From NCBI GenBank assembly GCA_035949375.1, contig DASZIG010000067.1:1-64000 (forward strand): a stretch of 64,000 nt of DNA, in the 5' to 3' direction. A program made the translations under genes and the position numbers. Position 1 is the first letter of the stretch; the number at the start of each line of letters is the position of its first letter. The stretch comes from Gp13-AA77 sp035949375 (GTDB taxonomy: Bacteria > Acidobacteriota > Terriglobia > UBA7540). The notes beneath the pieces are model-generated. The model was not told the DNA's origin, searched no databases, and was given only the letters and a program-made list of their open reading frames with translations. Below are positions 51,612 through 60,511 of the stretch, piece after piece.

Positions 51612-54374
51612 CTACCGCGCCATACTCATCGAGATCTGCAGGCGTTCACCCTTCTTCAATTTCAGTATAGTCGGAAAGACGAACGTGGATTCCTCTCCGC
51701 TCGTCCGCAACTCATGCTCTACGGTCCGGTCTCCGACCCTGACGGATGACTTGCCCGCCATCCCGCGAATCCCGAGCGCCACGGACCCGCACGCCAGTTC
51801 GCCCTCGGCCACCGACAGCGCGAAGGCCGCGTTCGGGCCGCTGATCGACTGCGAAAACGTTCCCCACGCCCGGGGCGCGGACCAGAAACAGGAGAATTTC
51901 TCTGGGTGAATCTGCGGCCTGGCCGTCACGCTCCCGGCCACTCCGTCATACCGGAAGCCGCTCAGGGCAAGCACTGCGCTCCAACTCGCCATCGGCCGCG
52001 CGTAGTAGTAGCCGCATTCGGCTTCGTCCCAGGGATTGCGCCGTTCGCCGTCGTAACGCCGGCGGATGTTCTCAACGAGTTCGAGGCCTTCGGCAACCAT
52101 GCCCTCATAGAGCATGAGCGCGGCCGTCGAGTACTCGAAGCCGGTCATGACCTCGCCGAAGTACGGAAACGGAGTTTCGGGCCTGCGCCCGCGTGAGTAA
52201 TCGCAGATCACGAGACCGGCCTCGTCGTTCAAGGCGAAAGTGCGCTGCACGGTTTCATGATCCTCGAGCGAGCGCTTGTAGTTGTACTTGTAAATGGACT
52301 TCAAACAGGCGCGAATGTGATCGCGATCCAAGAGCAGTCCGAGCCCCGCGATCCGGGCGGCGTACTGGCCCACCAACTGGTCCACCAGGCAGCCATCGCC
52401 CAGCTGAAACGTGGGATGCTCGAGATCGGCTGCCCCCATGCCCACGCGCAGGCCAGGTGCGACCTGATCGGCGGAGATCGAACCCGTCTTCTGGACGTAA
52501 AATTCGCCATTGAAGAGATGGGCGTCAATCCATTCGGATCCTTGCCGGAACAGCCGGCGGTATTCGTCCGCCGCCGCGGAATCCCCTGTGGCGCGGGCCA
52601 TCTCTTCTCCCGCCCGCAACGCGCCCAGGTACCACACGCCGCAGAGAGGGTTCGGGCCCACGAATTCCACATCGTAGGTGTTATGTTGCACGCCTTCCAT
52701 CACGCCGTCGCGGTTCGCGTCCCAACCGCCGGTGATCCAGGCAAATTCCAGGGCGCGCTTGGCGCCGGGCCATTGGGCTCTCAGCCATTCGAGGTCTCCC
52801 GACAAGCGCCAGTCCAGGTAGAGCTTGATGATCACGCCCATCTGGCCGTCGGCGGCGGCGAAGCCCCAGCGTTCGATGCCGCCCGGAAGAAGCTCGCGGA
52901 AGTCCATGCGTCCGTCCGGATCGGTCAGGAATCCAAACTGGCGTTCGCGCAGCGATCGCGAGAGACTCGGAAACAGGTGCGCCACCGCGGGTTCGTAGTT
53001 CCACACGTGCGTACAACTGCCGAAGCAGCATCCGGATTGATCGTTGCAGCCTTCAAAACCGTGGAATCCGCCGTCGGCGGTGCGGAACGAGGTTGGGCTC
53101 ACCAGGGCGGCGAGGTTGGCCGTGGCCGCGTCCTTCACCGCTCCGGGCAGCGTGCTCTCGCGCATGGCTGCGGCGAAAGCGCGCGTTCGTGCTTCCAAAT
53201 CCGGCAAGCGCTCGGCGGCGTACTGGGCCACGCTCCACGCGTCCGGGAAGCGCGTGCAGTAGTAATTCCCGATGAGATCATTCTCGTGACCCTTGGGCGC
53301 GGTCCAGCCACAGCGCCTCGGCGTGCGGTTGGGAAAATGCCAGGCCAACAGAAACGTGTACGTGCGCTCGGCGTGGCCCGGAATCTCGCGCTGCAGGCAG
53401 AGCGACCCCGTGGGCGTGGCGGCGGGGACCTGGGAATTGAGCCTGCCGTCCGAGGAAAAGTCATCCCAAAAGAGCAGCGGACCCTCCCACCACTGCCGGC
53501 TGGGCCATCCCTTGAGGTAACTCACCGCCCCGTCCGCCCCCGGCTCGACCAGGGCCAGCGCCAGCGTACCTGCGAACGGATCGGCAGGGGCCAGAAACGG
53601 ATTGCGCATCAGCAGGCCTTCAAGATGCGCGCTCTTGCGATACTCGTTGGCGCGTCCGGCTTCGCCCACAGGATTCTCTACCGACCACGCAATGGAGACC
53701 GTCGCCTTAGCGGCCGTCGGATTGGAAACGCGATAACGCAAAACGGCCACGGGCAGGCCCGAGTCTTCGGCGTCGAGCGGCATGAAAGGCGTGAAGGCTT
53801 CGAGGCTAACCTGCACGGGCAGCCCCGCGTCTTCGAATTCGACGGTCGCGAGAGGAAATTCGCCGGTGAAGGTCGAGGAGGCCAGTCGCGGCAGACCGGG
53901 CACGTTGGCGGAGCCGAGTCCCGATGGGCCTTCGTAAGGCGGCATGAAGCGCGCCTCGAGAACGCGCGCCACAGGTTTCCGTCCTTGCGCCTCGACCCAG
54001 ATCGAGGGGAAGGCGTATTCGGGAGAATTGCCCTTGTCGGGCCGGTTGAAAATCCACCATTCGTGGAGCTGCCCGCGCCCACCGAGACTGACGCTGCCGG
54101 CGCCGACTCCGCCGAGCGGAAAAGCAACCATCTGGCGATGGGCTCCCCTGAAAACGCGTGGGTAGTCGATGCCTGCCTGCGATGCGCGCCGCTCGCCGTT
54201 CCCGCCTGCCTTGGCGCTTTTCGCAGAAGCGGGCGTAGCGTCTACATGAGCTTCTGACCGCGCGCCGCCCGGCAACGCCAAGGCTCCCGTTCCGAGGGCA
54301 ATGGTCTTCAGAAACTTCCGGCGCCCGCGCTTGCGGCCGTTCTTCCCACCGTTCTTGCCGCTTGCCTTTGACAT
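51612..54374 (-). CDS. GH116 family glycosidase (glucosylceramidase-like), exported
   Basis: This 920-residue protein begins with an unusually basic twin-arginine signal (RKRGRRKFLKTIALGTGALAL). A GH116 N-terminal beta-sandwich follows (FPLGGVGAGSVSLGGRGQLHEWWIFNRP), then the (alpha/alpha)6 catalytic domain. The latter shows FGSCTHVWNYEPAVAHLFP, VQHNTYDVEFVGPN (with the acid/base Asp), FQLGDGCLVDQLVGQYA and EVMTGFEYSTA. GH116 enzymes cleave beta-glucosides or beta-xylosides and related sugars. Here it would act outside the cytoplasm and release a sugar for the adjacent epimerase and oxidases. Confidence 0.93.
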   Translation of the reverse strand: MSKASGKNGGKNGRKRGRRKFLKTIALGTGALALPGGARSEAHVDATPASAKSAKAGGNGERRASQAGIDYPRVFRGAHRQMVAFPLGGVGAGSVSLGGRGQLHEWWIFNRPDKGNSPEYAFPSIWVEAQGRKPVARVLEARFMPPYEGPSGLGSANVPGLPRLASSTFTGEFPLATVEFEDAGLPVQVSLEAFTPFMPLDAEDSGLPVAVLRYRVSNPTAAKATVSIAWSVENPVGEAGRANEYRKSAHLEGLLMRNPFLAPADPFAGTLALALVEPGADGAVSYLKGWPSRQWWEGPLLFWDDFSSDGRLNSQVPAATPTGSLCLQREIPGHAERTYTFLLAWHFPNRTPRRCGWTAPKGHENDLIGNYYCTRFPDAWSVAQYAAERLPDLEARTRAFAAAMRESTLPGAVKDAATANLAALVSPTSFRTADGGFHGFEGCNDQSGCCFGSCTHVWNYEPAVAHLFPSLSRSLRERQFGFLTDPDGRMDFRELLPGGIERWGFAAADGQMGVIIKLYLDWRLSGDLEWLRAQWPGAKRALEFAWITGGWDANRDGVMEGVQHNTYDVEFVGPNPLCGVWYLGALRAGEEMARATGDSAAADEYRRLFRQGSEWIDAHLFNGEFYVQKTGSISADQVAPGLRVGMGAADLEHPTFQLGDGCLVDQLVGQYAARIAGLGLLLDRDHIRACLKSIYKYNYKRSLEDHETVQRTFALNDEAGLVICDYSRGRRPETPFPYFGEVMTGFEYSTAALMLYEGMVAEGLELVENIRRRYDGERRNPWDEAECGYYYARPMASWSAVLALSGFRYDGVAGSVTARPQIHPEKFSCFWSAPRAWGTFSQSISGPNAAFALSVAEGELACGSVALGIRGMAGKSSVRVGDRTVEHELRTSGEESTFVFPTILKLKKGERLQISMSMAR

Positions 54375-54401
54375 CCTCGACCCCTTCCGCGTGCGGGCTG
54401 A

Positions 54402-55292
54402 TCAGGCGCTGCAATAAGGCCGCAGCGCCTCGTAGCAGCGTCGCGCGACCGCCCGCGGGTCGCCCTTGGTGTACGCGTCGCCGAACAGTTCCGTGCTCAG
54501 ATTCCCCGCATACCCGATGCGCGCGAGTGCCGCGGTGATCCGCCGCAGCGGGACTACGCCTTCGCCCGGGGGTACGCGGTCCGGCTCGCTCAGCAGTTCG
54601 CGCGGCTTCGAGCCGGGTAGATCGTGAAAATGGACGTGTTCGATTTCGCCCGGCCGGAGATCGTCCAGGTCCTCGAACTTGCTGATGCCTGCAAAGAAGT
54701 GGTGCACATCGAGGCAGACTCCCACGTTCGGCTGACGCGCCTCGCGCAGCACCTTGAGGGTGGTTTCGACCGACCCGAGCAGGGCTGACCGGCAGATGAA
54801 TTCGAGCGCAATGCGCACCTTGTACTTTGCCGCGAGCTCCGCCTCTTGGGCTAGGCGCTCGGCCGCCTGGTGCTGGTCGTCCGCAGTCACGCCGCGGTCG
54901 ACGTAGGAAAACACCACGTAGCGCGGGACGTCCATCTCCTGCGCCCATGCGAAGCTCCGTTCAAGCTCCGGCAATTTGGCCTCGAGTGCGCCTTGACTGC
55001 GTCCAAGACATCCTTCGCTGGCGCAGGCAGAGACGGGCGTGAGGCCGTGATCGTGAAGCATGGACAAGACCCCGGCCGATTTTAGATTTTGCTGCCGCAG
55101 CTTGTCGAACCAGAGTTCGATGTGCTTGAATCCGGCCTCACTGTAGGCAGCGCAGTCCTGCTGGAAAGGCGCAGCCAGTGTGCTGACTTCATTGAGACAT
55201 GGACTGAAGCGGTAGGCGAGAGGCGTTTCTGTTTGCGCGGCACCGAGCCCAGACGCGGCCAGCGAAGTGGCGAGAAAATCACGTCGATTCAT
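54402..55292 (-). CDS. Sugar phosphate isomerase/epimerase-like TIM barrel, exported
   Basis: This 296-residue protein starts at ATG 55292 (AGGAGAACT upstream) with a twin-arginine-like signal (MNRRDFLATSLAASGLGAAQ). The TIM barrel is of the AP-endonuclease-2 type: SPCLNEVSTLAAPFQQDCAAYSEAGFKHIELWFDK, then VRIALEFICRSALLG, VGVCLDVHHFFAG and HVHFHDLPG, with metal-binding His/Glu residues. It lies 27 bp from the GH116 gene on the same strand and is likely in the same operon. Probable role: epimerising the released sugar. Confidence 0.87.
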   Translation of the reverse strand: MNRRDFLATSLAASGLGAAQTETPLAYRFSPCLNEVSTLAAPFQQDCAAYSEAGFKHIELWFDKLRQQNLKSAGVLSMLHDHGLTPVSACASEGCLGRSQGALEAKLPELERSFAWAQEMDVPRYVVFSYVDRGVTADDQHQAAERLAQEAELAAKYKVRIALEFICRSALLGSVETTLKVLREARQPNVGVCLDVHHFFAGISKFEDLDDLRPGEIEHVHFHDLPGSKPRELLSEPDRVPPGEGVVPLRRITAALARIGYAGNLSTELFGDAYTKGDPRAVARRCYEALRPYCSA

Positions 55293-55365
55293 AGTTCTCC
55301 TCGCCTCAGCGTTCTCCATGGTCGATGCTTTACCACAGTGGACACGGAGAAAGGCCAACGCCACG

Positions 55366-55887
55366 TCACCGGTGCCCCGCGTGTTCGCAGCCTGGGAACT
55401 CGCTCAGGTACGTGTTGCCCTGATAGTTCAAGTCCTGGTGAATCCCGATCTCCGACGTGTAATACCCGTCCACGGTCATCTGTTTCAGGGTCACGAAGAA
55501 CCGATCGAAGGCGGTCCCAGGATGGGACTCGGCGGCGGCGGCCTTGGCCAGGGCCTGCGCGGTCGAAGTGCGCCCTGCCTCCTCGCGCATCGCCTGAAGG
55601 CCCTGGCGCCACCGCTCCTGCTCGGACCGGCTGCCGGTCGAGACCATCAGGTCCGCGAAAAGACTGACCTGGGCTGCATGCGCTCCCTGCGAATGATCGT
55701 CTGCAGGCATGATCATTTCCATCAACTCGTCCAGCAGCCGGTTCTCATCCGGGCTGAAGAACTGCAACTGATAATCGCCAGACGTCCAGGCGGAGCCGGA
55801 AGGGACGGCGCGCGCCGTGAGGGTCTGCGACGCGGCCTCAGCCAAGGCGCCAAGCGTGACGATCTTGAGGGCTTGCCTTCGCTTCAT
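55366..55887 (-). CDS. Gluconate 2-dehydrogenase subunit 3 family protein
   Basis: This 173-residue protein has a short export-type N-terminus (MKRRQALKIVTLGALAEAASQTL). The family core is QLQFFSPDENRLLDELMEMIMPADDHS, then AFDRFFVTLKQMTVDGYYTSEIGI and a YQGNTYLSEFPGC C-terminus. These small subunits chaperone or complex with a GMC flavoprotein, whose gene is upstream here. It sits between the GMC gene and the epimerase. Confidence 0.9.
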   Translation of the reverse strand: MKRRQALKIVTLGALAEAASQTLTARAVPSGSAWTSGDYQLQFFSPDENRLLDELMEMIMPADDHSQGAHAAQVSLFADLMVSTGSRSEQERWRQGLQAMREEAGRTSTAQALAKAAAAESHPGTAFDRFFVTLKQMTVDGYYTSEIGIHQDLNYQGNTYLSEFPGCEHAGHR

Positions 55888-56019
55888 GATCGTTTTTTCT
55901 CCGTGCCCTTAGTGCTCTCCGTGCTGAAAAGAGCATTCATGCTGACCCGATGAGAATGCTGCGATTCTTCGTCGCCTTCGGCTCCTCGGAATGACACGGC
56001 GGTCGAGTCTCATCGCCCC

Positions 56020-57639
56020 TTACAGCGCCCCAAGCCTCCGTTGCCGCTTGATGTAGTCCGCCGCCCGCGCCGACAGCGCCATGATCGTGAGCGTCGGATT
56101 CTTCTCGCTGGAAGTCGTGAAGCAGCTTCCGTCGGTAACGAACAGGTTGTTGACCTCGTGCGACTGGCAGAATCCATTGAGCGCCGACGTTTGCGGGTCT
56201 CTGCCCATGCGTACGGTCCCGACCTCGTGACTGGCGAATCCGCCGGGGCCGTTCTCGAGGCTCGAAAAGACCTTGCCCTTCAGGCTCGACGCGAGTTCCT
56301 GCAGGCTCGCGTTGTGGTCCTTCCACAACGCTTTGTCGTTTTCGCCGAACCGGTAATGGACCACGGGGATCGGGATGCCATAGGCGTCGGTCTGGCCCGG
56401 GTCGACGCTGACGCTGTTCTCCGGAGCGGAAAGCGCCTTGCAAAACGTCCCGAGAAATAGATACCCGGGCTGCAAGCGGCGGACCTCGGCCTTGAACGAT
56501 GCGCCGTAACCCGTCAGATTATGGGCCTGGTAAGGGAACATGTAGGAGTCGAAGTTCACCTGGATGCCCCATCCGCCCGCGTAATCGCGCTTGCCCGCGA
56601 GATGCCCGAGGTGATTGTAGCGCGGCACGTAAACGTGGTCCGTGGCGCCGTCCTGATTCACAGGCTTCGTGCCCGCCAGTTCATCGAGATACACACTCAC
56701 GCCTCCGCCGATGTGCCCGTGCAAGTAGCGCCCGACCACGCCGTTTGCGTTGCCGAGGCCGCTCGGGTGCTGCGCGGAGCGCGAATTCAGCAGCAATCGG
56801 GCCGATTCCACCGTGGCGCAGCAAACCGCAAACACGCGCGCGCGAACCTGTTCCTCGCGGCGCGTGGTGCGGTCGACGAAGGAAACGGCTTGCGCGCGTC
56901 CGCTGGCGTCCGTGAGGATTTCGCGCGCCACGGCGTTCTGGCGCAGGGTGAATCGACCCGTCGCGCGGGCCTTCGGCAGCATGCAATCCGGCGTAGTGAA
57001 GATCGACGACACGTCGCAGCCCTCCATGCAGTGGCCGCAGTAGTGGCAGGGAGGACGCTGGTCGTAGGGAACGGTCAGGACGGCCTTGCGGACCGGAATC
57101 ACCGGGATTCCCATGCTTTCCGCAGTGCGCGCCAGGATGTGCTCGCTGCAGCGCCAGGGCAGAGGAGGCAGGTAGTGCTTCCCCGCCGGCAGGATCTCCA
57201 GGTGATCATCCTGCCCGCACACGCCGATGGTTTGCTCGATGCGTTCGTAGTACGGCTCAAGCTCCTCGTAGCTAAGCGGCCAGTCCTCCTCAACGCCCGC
57301 GAGCGTCCGTTCGCGAAAATCGGGGGGCGCATAGCGCAGCGTGACCGCGTTCCAGTGCAGCGTGCGGCCTCCGAGGACGCGCACGCGGTCCACGCTAACG
57401 CTGTCGCAATCCTGGTAGCGGACGGTTGAGATGTCTTTGGGATAAAACGGCGCCTGCTTCTCGCCGCGCAAGCCGCGATGGGGCAGTTCGTAGGGCCACT
57501 TGTGGGAGAGGAAGCGCGAAGGCGGAACTTCCTCGCCTGCCTCCAGCATGATGACTTCGGCGCCGCCCTCGCAGAGTTCCTTGGCCATCACGCCGCCGGC
57601 CGCGCCCGATCCGATCACGCAAACGTCATAGACGTGCAT
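56020..57639 (-). CDS. GMC-family FAD oxidoreductase (large subunit)
   Basis: This 539-residue protein has the FAD-binding N-terminus VYDVCVIGSGAAGGVMAKELCEGGAEVIMLEAG and a GMC C-terminus NNLFVTDGSCFTTSSEKNPTLTIMALSARAADYI. The centre has CHYCGHCMEGCDV, a cysteine-rich loop typical of gluconate/sorbitol dehydrogenase-type members. With the subunit-3 gene downstream it probably forms a membrane-associated sugar or polyol dehydrogenase. No signal peptide, so export would depend on the small subunit. The third, cytochrome-type subunit may be the dihaem protein upstream at 59337. Confidence 0.92.
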   Translation of the reverse strand: MHVYDVCVIGSGAAGGVMAKELCEGGAEVIMLEAGEEVPPSRFLSHKWPYELPHRGLRGEKQAPFYPKDISTVRYQDCDSVSVDRVRVLGGRTLHWNAVTLRYAPPDFRERTLAGVEEDWPLSYEELEPYYERIEQTIGVCGQDDHLEILPAGKHYLPPLPWRCSEHILARTAESMGIPVIPVRKAVLTVPYDQRPPCHYCGHCMEGCDVSSIFTTPDCMLPKARATGRFTLRQNAVAREILTDASGRAQAVSFVDRTTRREEQVRARVFAVCCATVESARLLLNSRSAQHPSGLGNANGVVGRYLHGHIGGGVSVYLDELAGTKPVNQDGATDHVYVPRYNHLGHLAGKRDYAGGWGIQVNFDSYMFPYQAHNLTGYGASFKAEVRRLQPGYLFLGTFCKALSAPENSVSVDPGQTDAYGIPIPVVHYRFGENDKALWKDHNASLQELASSLKGKVFSSLENGPGGFASHEVGTVRMGRDPQTSALNGFCQSHEVNNLFVTDGSCFTTSSEKNPTLTIMALSARAADYIKRQRRLGAL

Positions 57640-57723
57640 GCTGCCTGTTCTTGTTCGTAGATCGTAGTTCGTGGATCGTCGATCGACAAAATGGCCACCG
57701 ACTACCGGCTACTGACAACCACA

Positions 57724-59340
57724 CTACTTCGCCGCATCCTGCGGCAGCGCGAACGCGTATAGCGTGTCGTCAACTGCAATCAGGATGTACTGCCGACCGT
57801 CGAGCTCGTACGTGATCGGCCCGTTCGCCATCTCACCGCCCGCGTTGAGATGCCACAGGGTCTTGCCTGTCCCAGGGTCGAGCGCCAGGATGTTGTCGTT
57901 GTTGTCCGCGGTAAAGAGCAGGTTTCCCGCGGTCGTAAGAATCCCGGCGGAGCCTTCGCCTTCACCGATCTCGTGGCTCCAGGCCAGCTTGCCTGTGCGG
58001 TAGTCGAGAGCGCGTAGGGCGGAGCTCGACCACAGGCCGCGATCGCGCCCGCCCCAGCCCTCGGCCTTGCCGGTGGCCGTGCGATAAAAAATGCTGAACA
58101 CGCGGCGCGCGCTGACGTAGAAGAGCCCGGTGAGCGGATCAAAGCTGGGCGCGAGCCAGTTCGTGGCGCCGTCCGAGGCCGGTTCCACCAGCCTGCCATC
58201 GGGCGCGGGCGCGGCGTCCGGCTTCGGGATCGGATGACCGTTGGCGTCGATTCCCGAGGCCCACGTGGTGTCGATGAACGGCGCGGTCACCAGGTGCTCG
58301 CCGGTTGAACGGTCGAGCACGAAGAAGTATCCGTTGCGCGCCGCCTGTGCCAGTAGTTTGCGCGGACTGCCGCCGATGTCAGCGTCAAACAGCACGGGGG
58401 TTTCCACGGAGTCCCAGTCGTGCACGTCGTGAGGCGACGTTTGATAGTACCAGGCCAGCTTGCCGGTGTCCGCGTGAAGCGCCACGATCGAACACGTGTA
58501 GAGATTGTCTCCCGGCCGGGCGTCGCCCACCAGCACCGGATTGGGATTGCCGGTGCCCCAATAGATGAGGTTGAGATCAGGATCATAGGTGCCGGTCATC
58601 CAGGTCATGCCGCCGCCGTGCGTGATGGCGTCCGAACTCTTCGGCCAGGTCTCCGAACCCGGCTCTCCGGGCTTGGGCTCCACGTACCAACGCCATTGGA
58701 TCTTCCCGCTTTCGGGGTCAATCGAGTCGAGAAAGCCCGGAATGTCGGTCACGTCCCCTGAGACGCCGGCGATGATGTGATCGCGCACCACGAGCGGCGC
58801 CATGGTGGAGAAGTATCCGAGCTTGGGGTCGGCCAGCTCGATCGTCCAGCGCACGGAGCCGTCCCTGGCGTTCAGGCTCACGAGATGCGCGTCCGGCGTG
58901 GTGAAGTAGAGCCAGTCGCGGTAGATGCCGAGGCCGCGATTTCCGATGTGATCGCCCTGAGACGTCCGCTGATAGTGCCAGATCTCGCGTCCGAAACGCG
59001 CGTCTACTGCCCAGACGTTGTCCGGAGTGCTGAAGTAGAGGACGCCGTTCACGAGCAGCGGGGACGACTTGATCTCGGCGGAGTGCGCCCGGAAAATCCA
59101 GGCGGGCGCCAGCCGGCCGACGTTCGAGGCATTGACCTGGTCGAGAGCGCTGAAGCGCCGCCCCGAATAGTCACCGTTGAATGTCGGCCAACTGTCGGCG
59201 GGCGGCTTGAGCTGCGCCTCCGGCGCAAGTCCCTGTGCCAGCCCGCGCAGGCATTGCTGGCCGAGGAGCGCCGCCCCGAAAAAGCACAACAGGGCGATTC
59301 GATGAAGATTGCTTCGAGGCCGAGTCATGAGAGGAGTCAC
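57724..59340 (-). CDS. PQQ-dependent dehydrogenase
   Basis: This 538-residue protein has a signal peptide (LHRIALLCFFGAALLGQQCLRG) and the eight-bladed propeller of quinoprotein alcohol/glucose dehydrogenases: WPTFNGDYSGRRFSALDQVN, IWHYQR-type blade ends, HDVHDWDSVETPVLFD and a C-terminal LWHLNAGGEMANGPITY. The vicinal Cys pair seen in methanol-dehydrogenase-type enzymes is not apparent. There is no fused cytochrome domain; electrons would pass to the cytochrome encoded just upstream. The GTG at 59340 overlaps the cytochrome stop (GTGA), which suggests coupled translation; ATG 59328 is an alternative. Confidence 0.9.
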   Translation of the reverse strand: MTPLMTRPRSNLHRIALLCFFGAALLGQQCLRGLAQGLAPEAQLKPPADSWPTFNGDYSGRRFSALDQVNASNVGRLAPAWIFRAHSAEIKSSPLLVNGVLYFSTPDNVWAVDARFGREIWHYQRTSQGDHIGNRGLGIYRDWLYFTTPDAHLVSLNARDGSVRWTIELADPKLGYFSTMAPLVVRDHIIAGVSGDVTDIPGFLDSIDPESGKIQWRWYVEPKPGEPGSETWPKSSDAITHGGGMTWMTGTYDPDLNLIYWGTGNPNPVLVGDARPGDNLYTCSIVALHADTGKLAWYYQTSPHDVHDWDSVETPVLFDADIGGSPRKLLAQAARNGYFFVLDRSTGEHLVTAPFIDTTWASGIDANGHPIPKPDAAPAPDGRLVEPASDGATNWLAPSFDPLTGLFYVSARRVFSIFYRTATGKAEGWGGRDRGLWSSSALRALDYRTGKLAWSHEIGEGEGSAGILTTAGNLLFTADNNDNILALDPGTGKTLWHLNAGGEMANGPITYELDGRQYILIAVDDTLYAFALPQDAAK

Positions 59341-60182
59341 TTTAGCGTTTCCAGATAGGCGAAAAGATTATGAAAATCGTCCTGGGTGAGCTTGCCCAGC
59401 AACTCGCGGTGCGCCGCCAGCGGATCGTGGACCTCGAGTTTCACCTGGTCGCGTGCGAACGAACGGTACCAGCCGGAGGAATCGCGCAAAGACACGGTGA
59501 ACTCGTCCAGATGTTCGAGCTTGCCGGTTACCTGTTCGCCCGAGGCGAGGGTTACGGTCGCCGTGCGCGGTCCGGCGCGCGGATACAGCATGCGCGCTTC
59601 GAGATTAAGTGACGTGTACTTGCCGGCCACGCCCTTCAGGTCGCCCGAAGGGGAGTGACACTGCGTACATCCGCCCGCGCCCTCGAAGTAAGCCCGGCCG
59701 GCCCCGGCGTTCCCCGTGAGCAAAGCGGCAAGGGCGTAGGTCTTGGGCAAGCGCGCGGACTCGAGCGCCTGTTGGGCGCGATCGTGCAGGAAGGCCGCGA
59801 CCGCCTTGATCTGATCGTCGTTGAGCGCAAGCGGCGGCATGCCCTTGTCCGGCCGTCCATTGCGGATCACCGGCCCGATCCGGTCGCCGTTCACGTCATG
59901 AGCCACCAGCGCCGAACGGATCAGGTCCGGCCCGCGCGCTCCGGTCGCGTCTGGCCCGTGGCAGAACGCGCAGCTTTGTTGATACTGCTGGCCGCCGCGC
60001 TCGATCACAGCCGAGTCCGGCGGGTGCGGCGTTTGGGCCGAGGCGACGCGCAGCCCCACAAAGATGCCCAGCCCCACAAGGATGATCGCGATTAATGACG
60101 CGATCCGCACCGCGCTCGCTGCCCTAAAGGCTGAGCGCCAGAGTCCGGATGCCGAAACCGATTTCTCCGATTTTCGAATCAT
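59337..60182 (-). CDS. Membrane-anchored dihaem cytochrome c
   Basis: This 281-residue protein starts at ATG 60182. An N-terminal membrane segment (about residues 28-48) is followed by two c-type haem sites, CAFCH (about residue 70) and CTQCH (about 170). Methionine ligands are available in GRPDKGMPPL and in the region after the second site. A C-terminal 90-residue beta region (TVTLASGEQVTGKLEHLDEFTVSLRD) recalls the extra domain found with PQQ dehydrogenases. It overlaps the PQQ dehydrogenase by four bases and is the probable electron acceptor of that enzyme. Confidence 0.9.
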   Translation of the reverse strand: MIRKSEKSVSASGLWRSAFRAASAVRIASLIAIILVGLGIFVGLRVASAQTPHPPDSAVIERGGQQYQQSCAFCHGPDATGARGPDLIRSALVAHDVNGDRIGPVIRNGRPDKGMPPLALNDDQIKAVAAFLHDRAQQALESARLPKTYALAALLTGNAGAGRAYFEGAGGCTQCHSPSGDLKGVAGKYTSLNLEARMLYPRAGPRTATVTLASGEQVTGKLEHLDEFTVSLRDSSGWYRSFARDQVKLEVHDPLAAHRELLGKLTQDDFHNLFAYLETLK

Positions 60183-60511
60183 AAGGCCAGCCGCCGCCGG
60201 AACGGAACGATTCCGGCAAGGAGGCCATTGTATCGCGGCAGGGGATTCGTCCTGCAACTATTAACGCGAGGGTTCGAAAGGGAGTCCGGCGGCGGGGGCT
60301 GTCAACGCTTGCTTCCCCGCCGGGTACGATTCCTCCCGGGCTTACTGCCAAATAACACCAAAGCTGGAGAGCCCGCGCGCTTGCGGGCAGGTTATAATCT
60401 GTGGTTCAAAGGGCCCAAGCTCAACTGCCAGGCAGCGGTACCCTCTTTAGGTGCATCGGACTTTCTGGACAGGGTCGCCGCCTGCGACGGCCTGATCAAA
60501 TCGGAGATATT
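60183..60511. other. Divergent intergenic region
   Basis: It lies between the cytochrome c gene (minus) and the second ASH protein (plus). A perfect TATAAT at 60393-60398 could be the -10 of the ASH gene, giving a leader of about 107 nt, but no matching -35 was found. No gene or repeat is supported. Confidence 0.45.

Noticed and set aside
52257..54257. 666-codon plus-strand open frame
   Set aside because: Antisense to the GH116 gene; no domain recognised.
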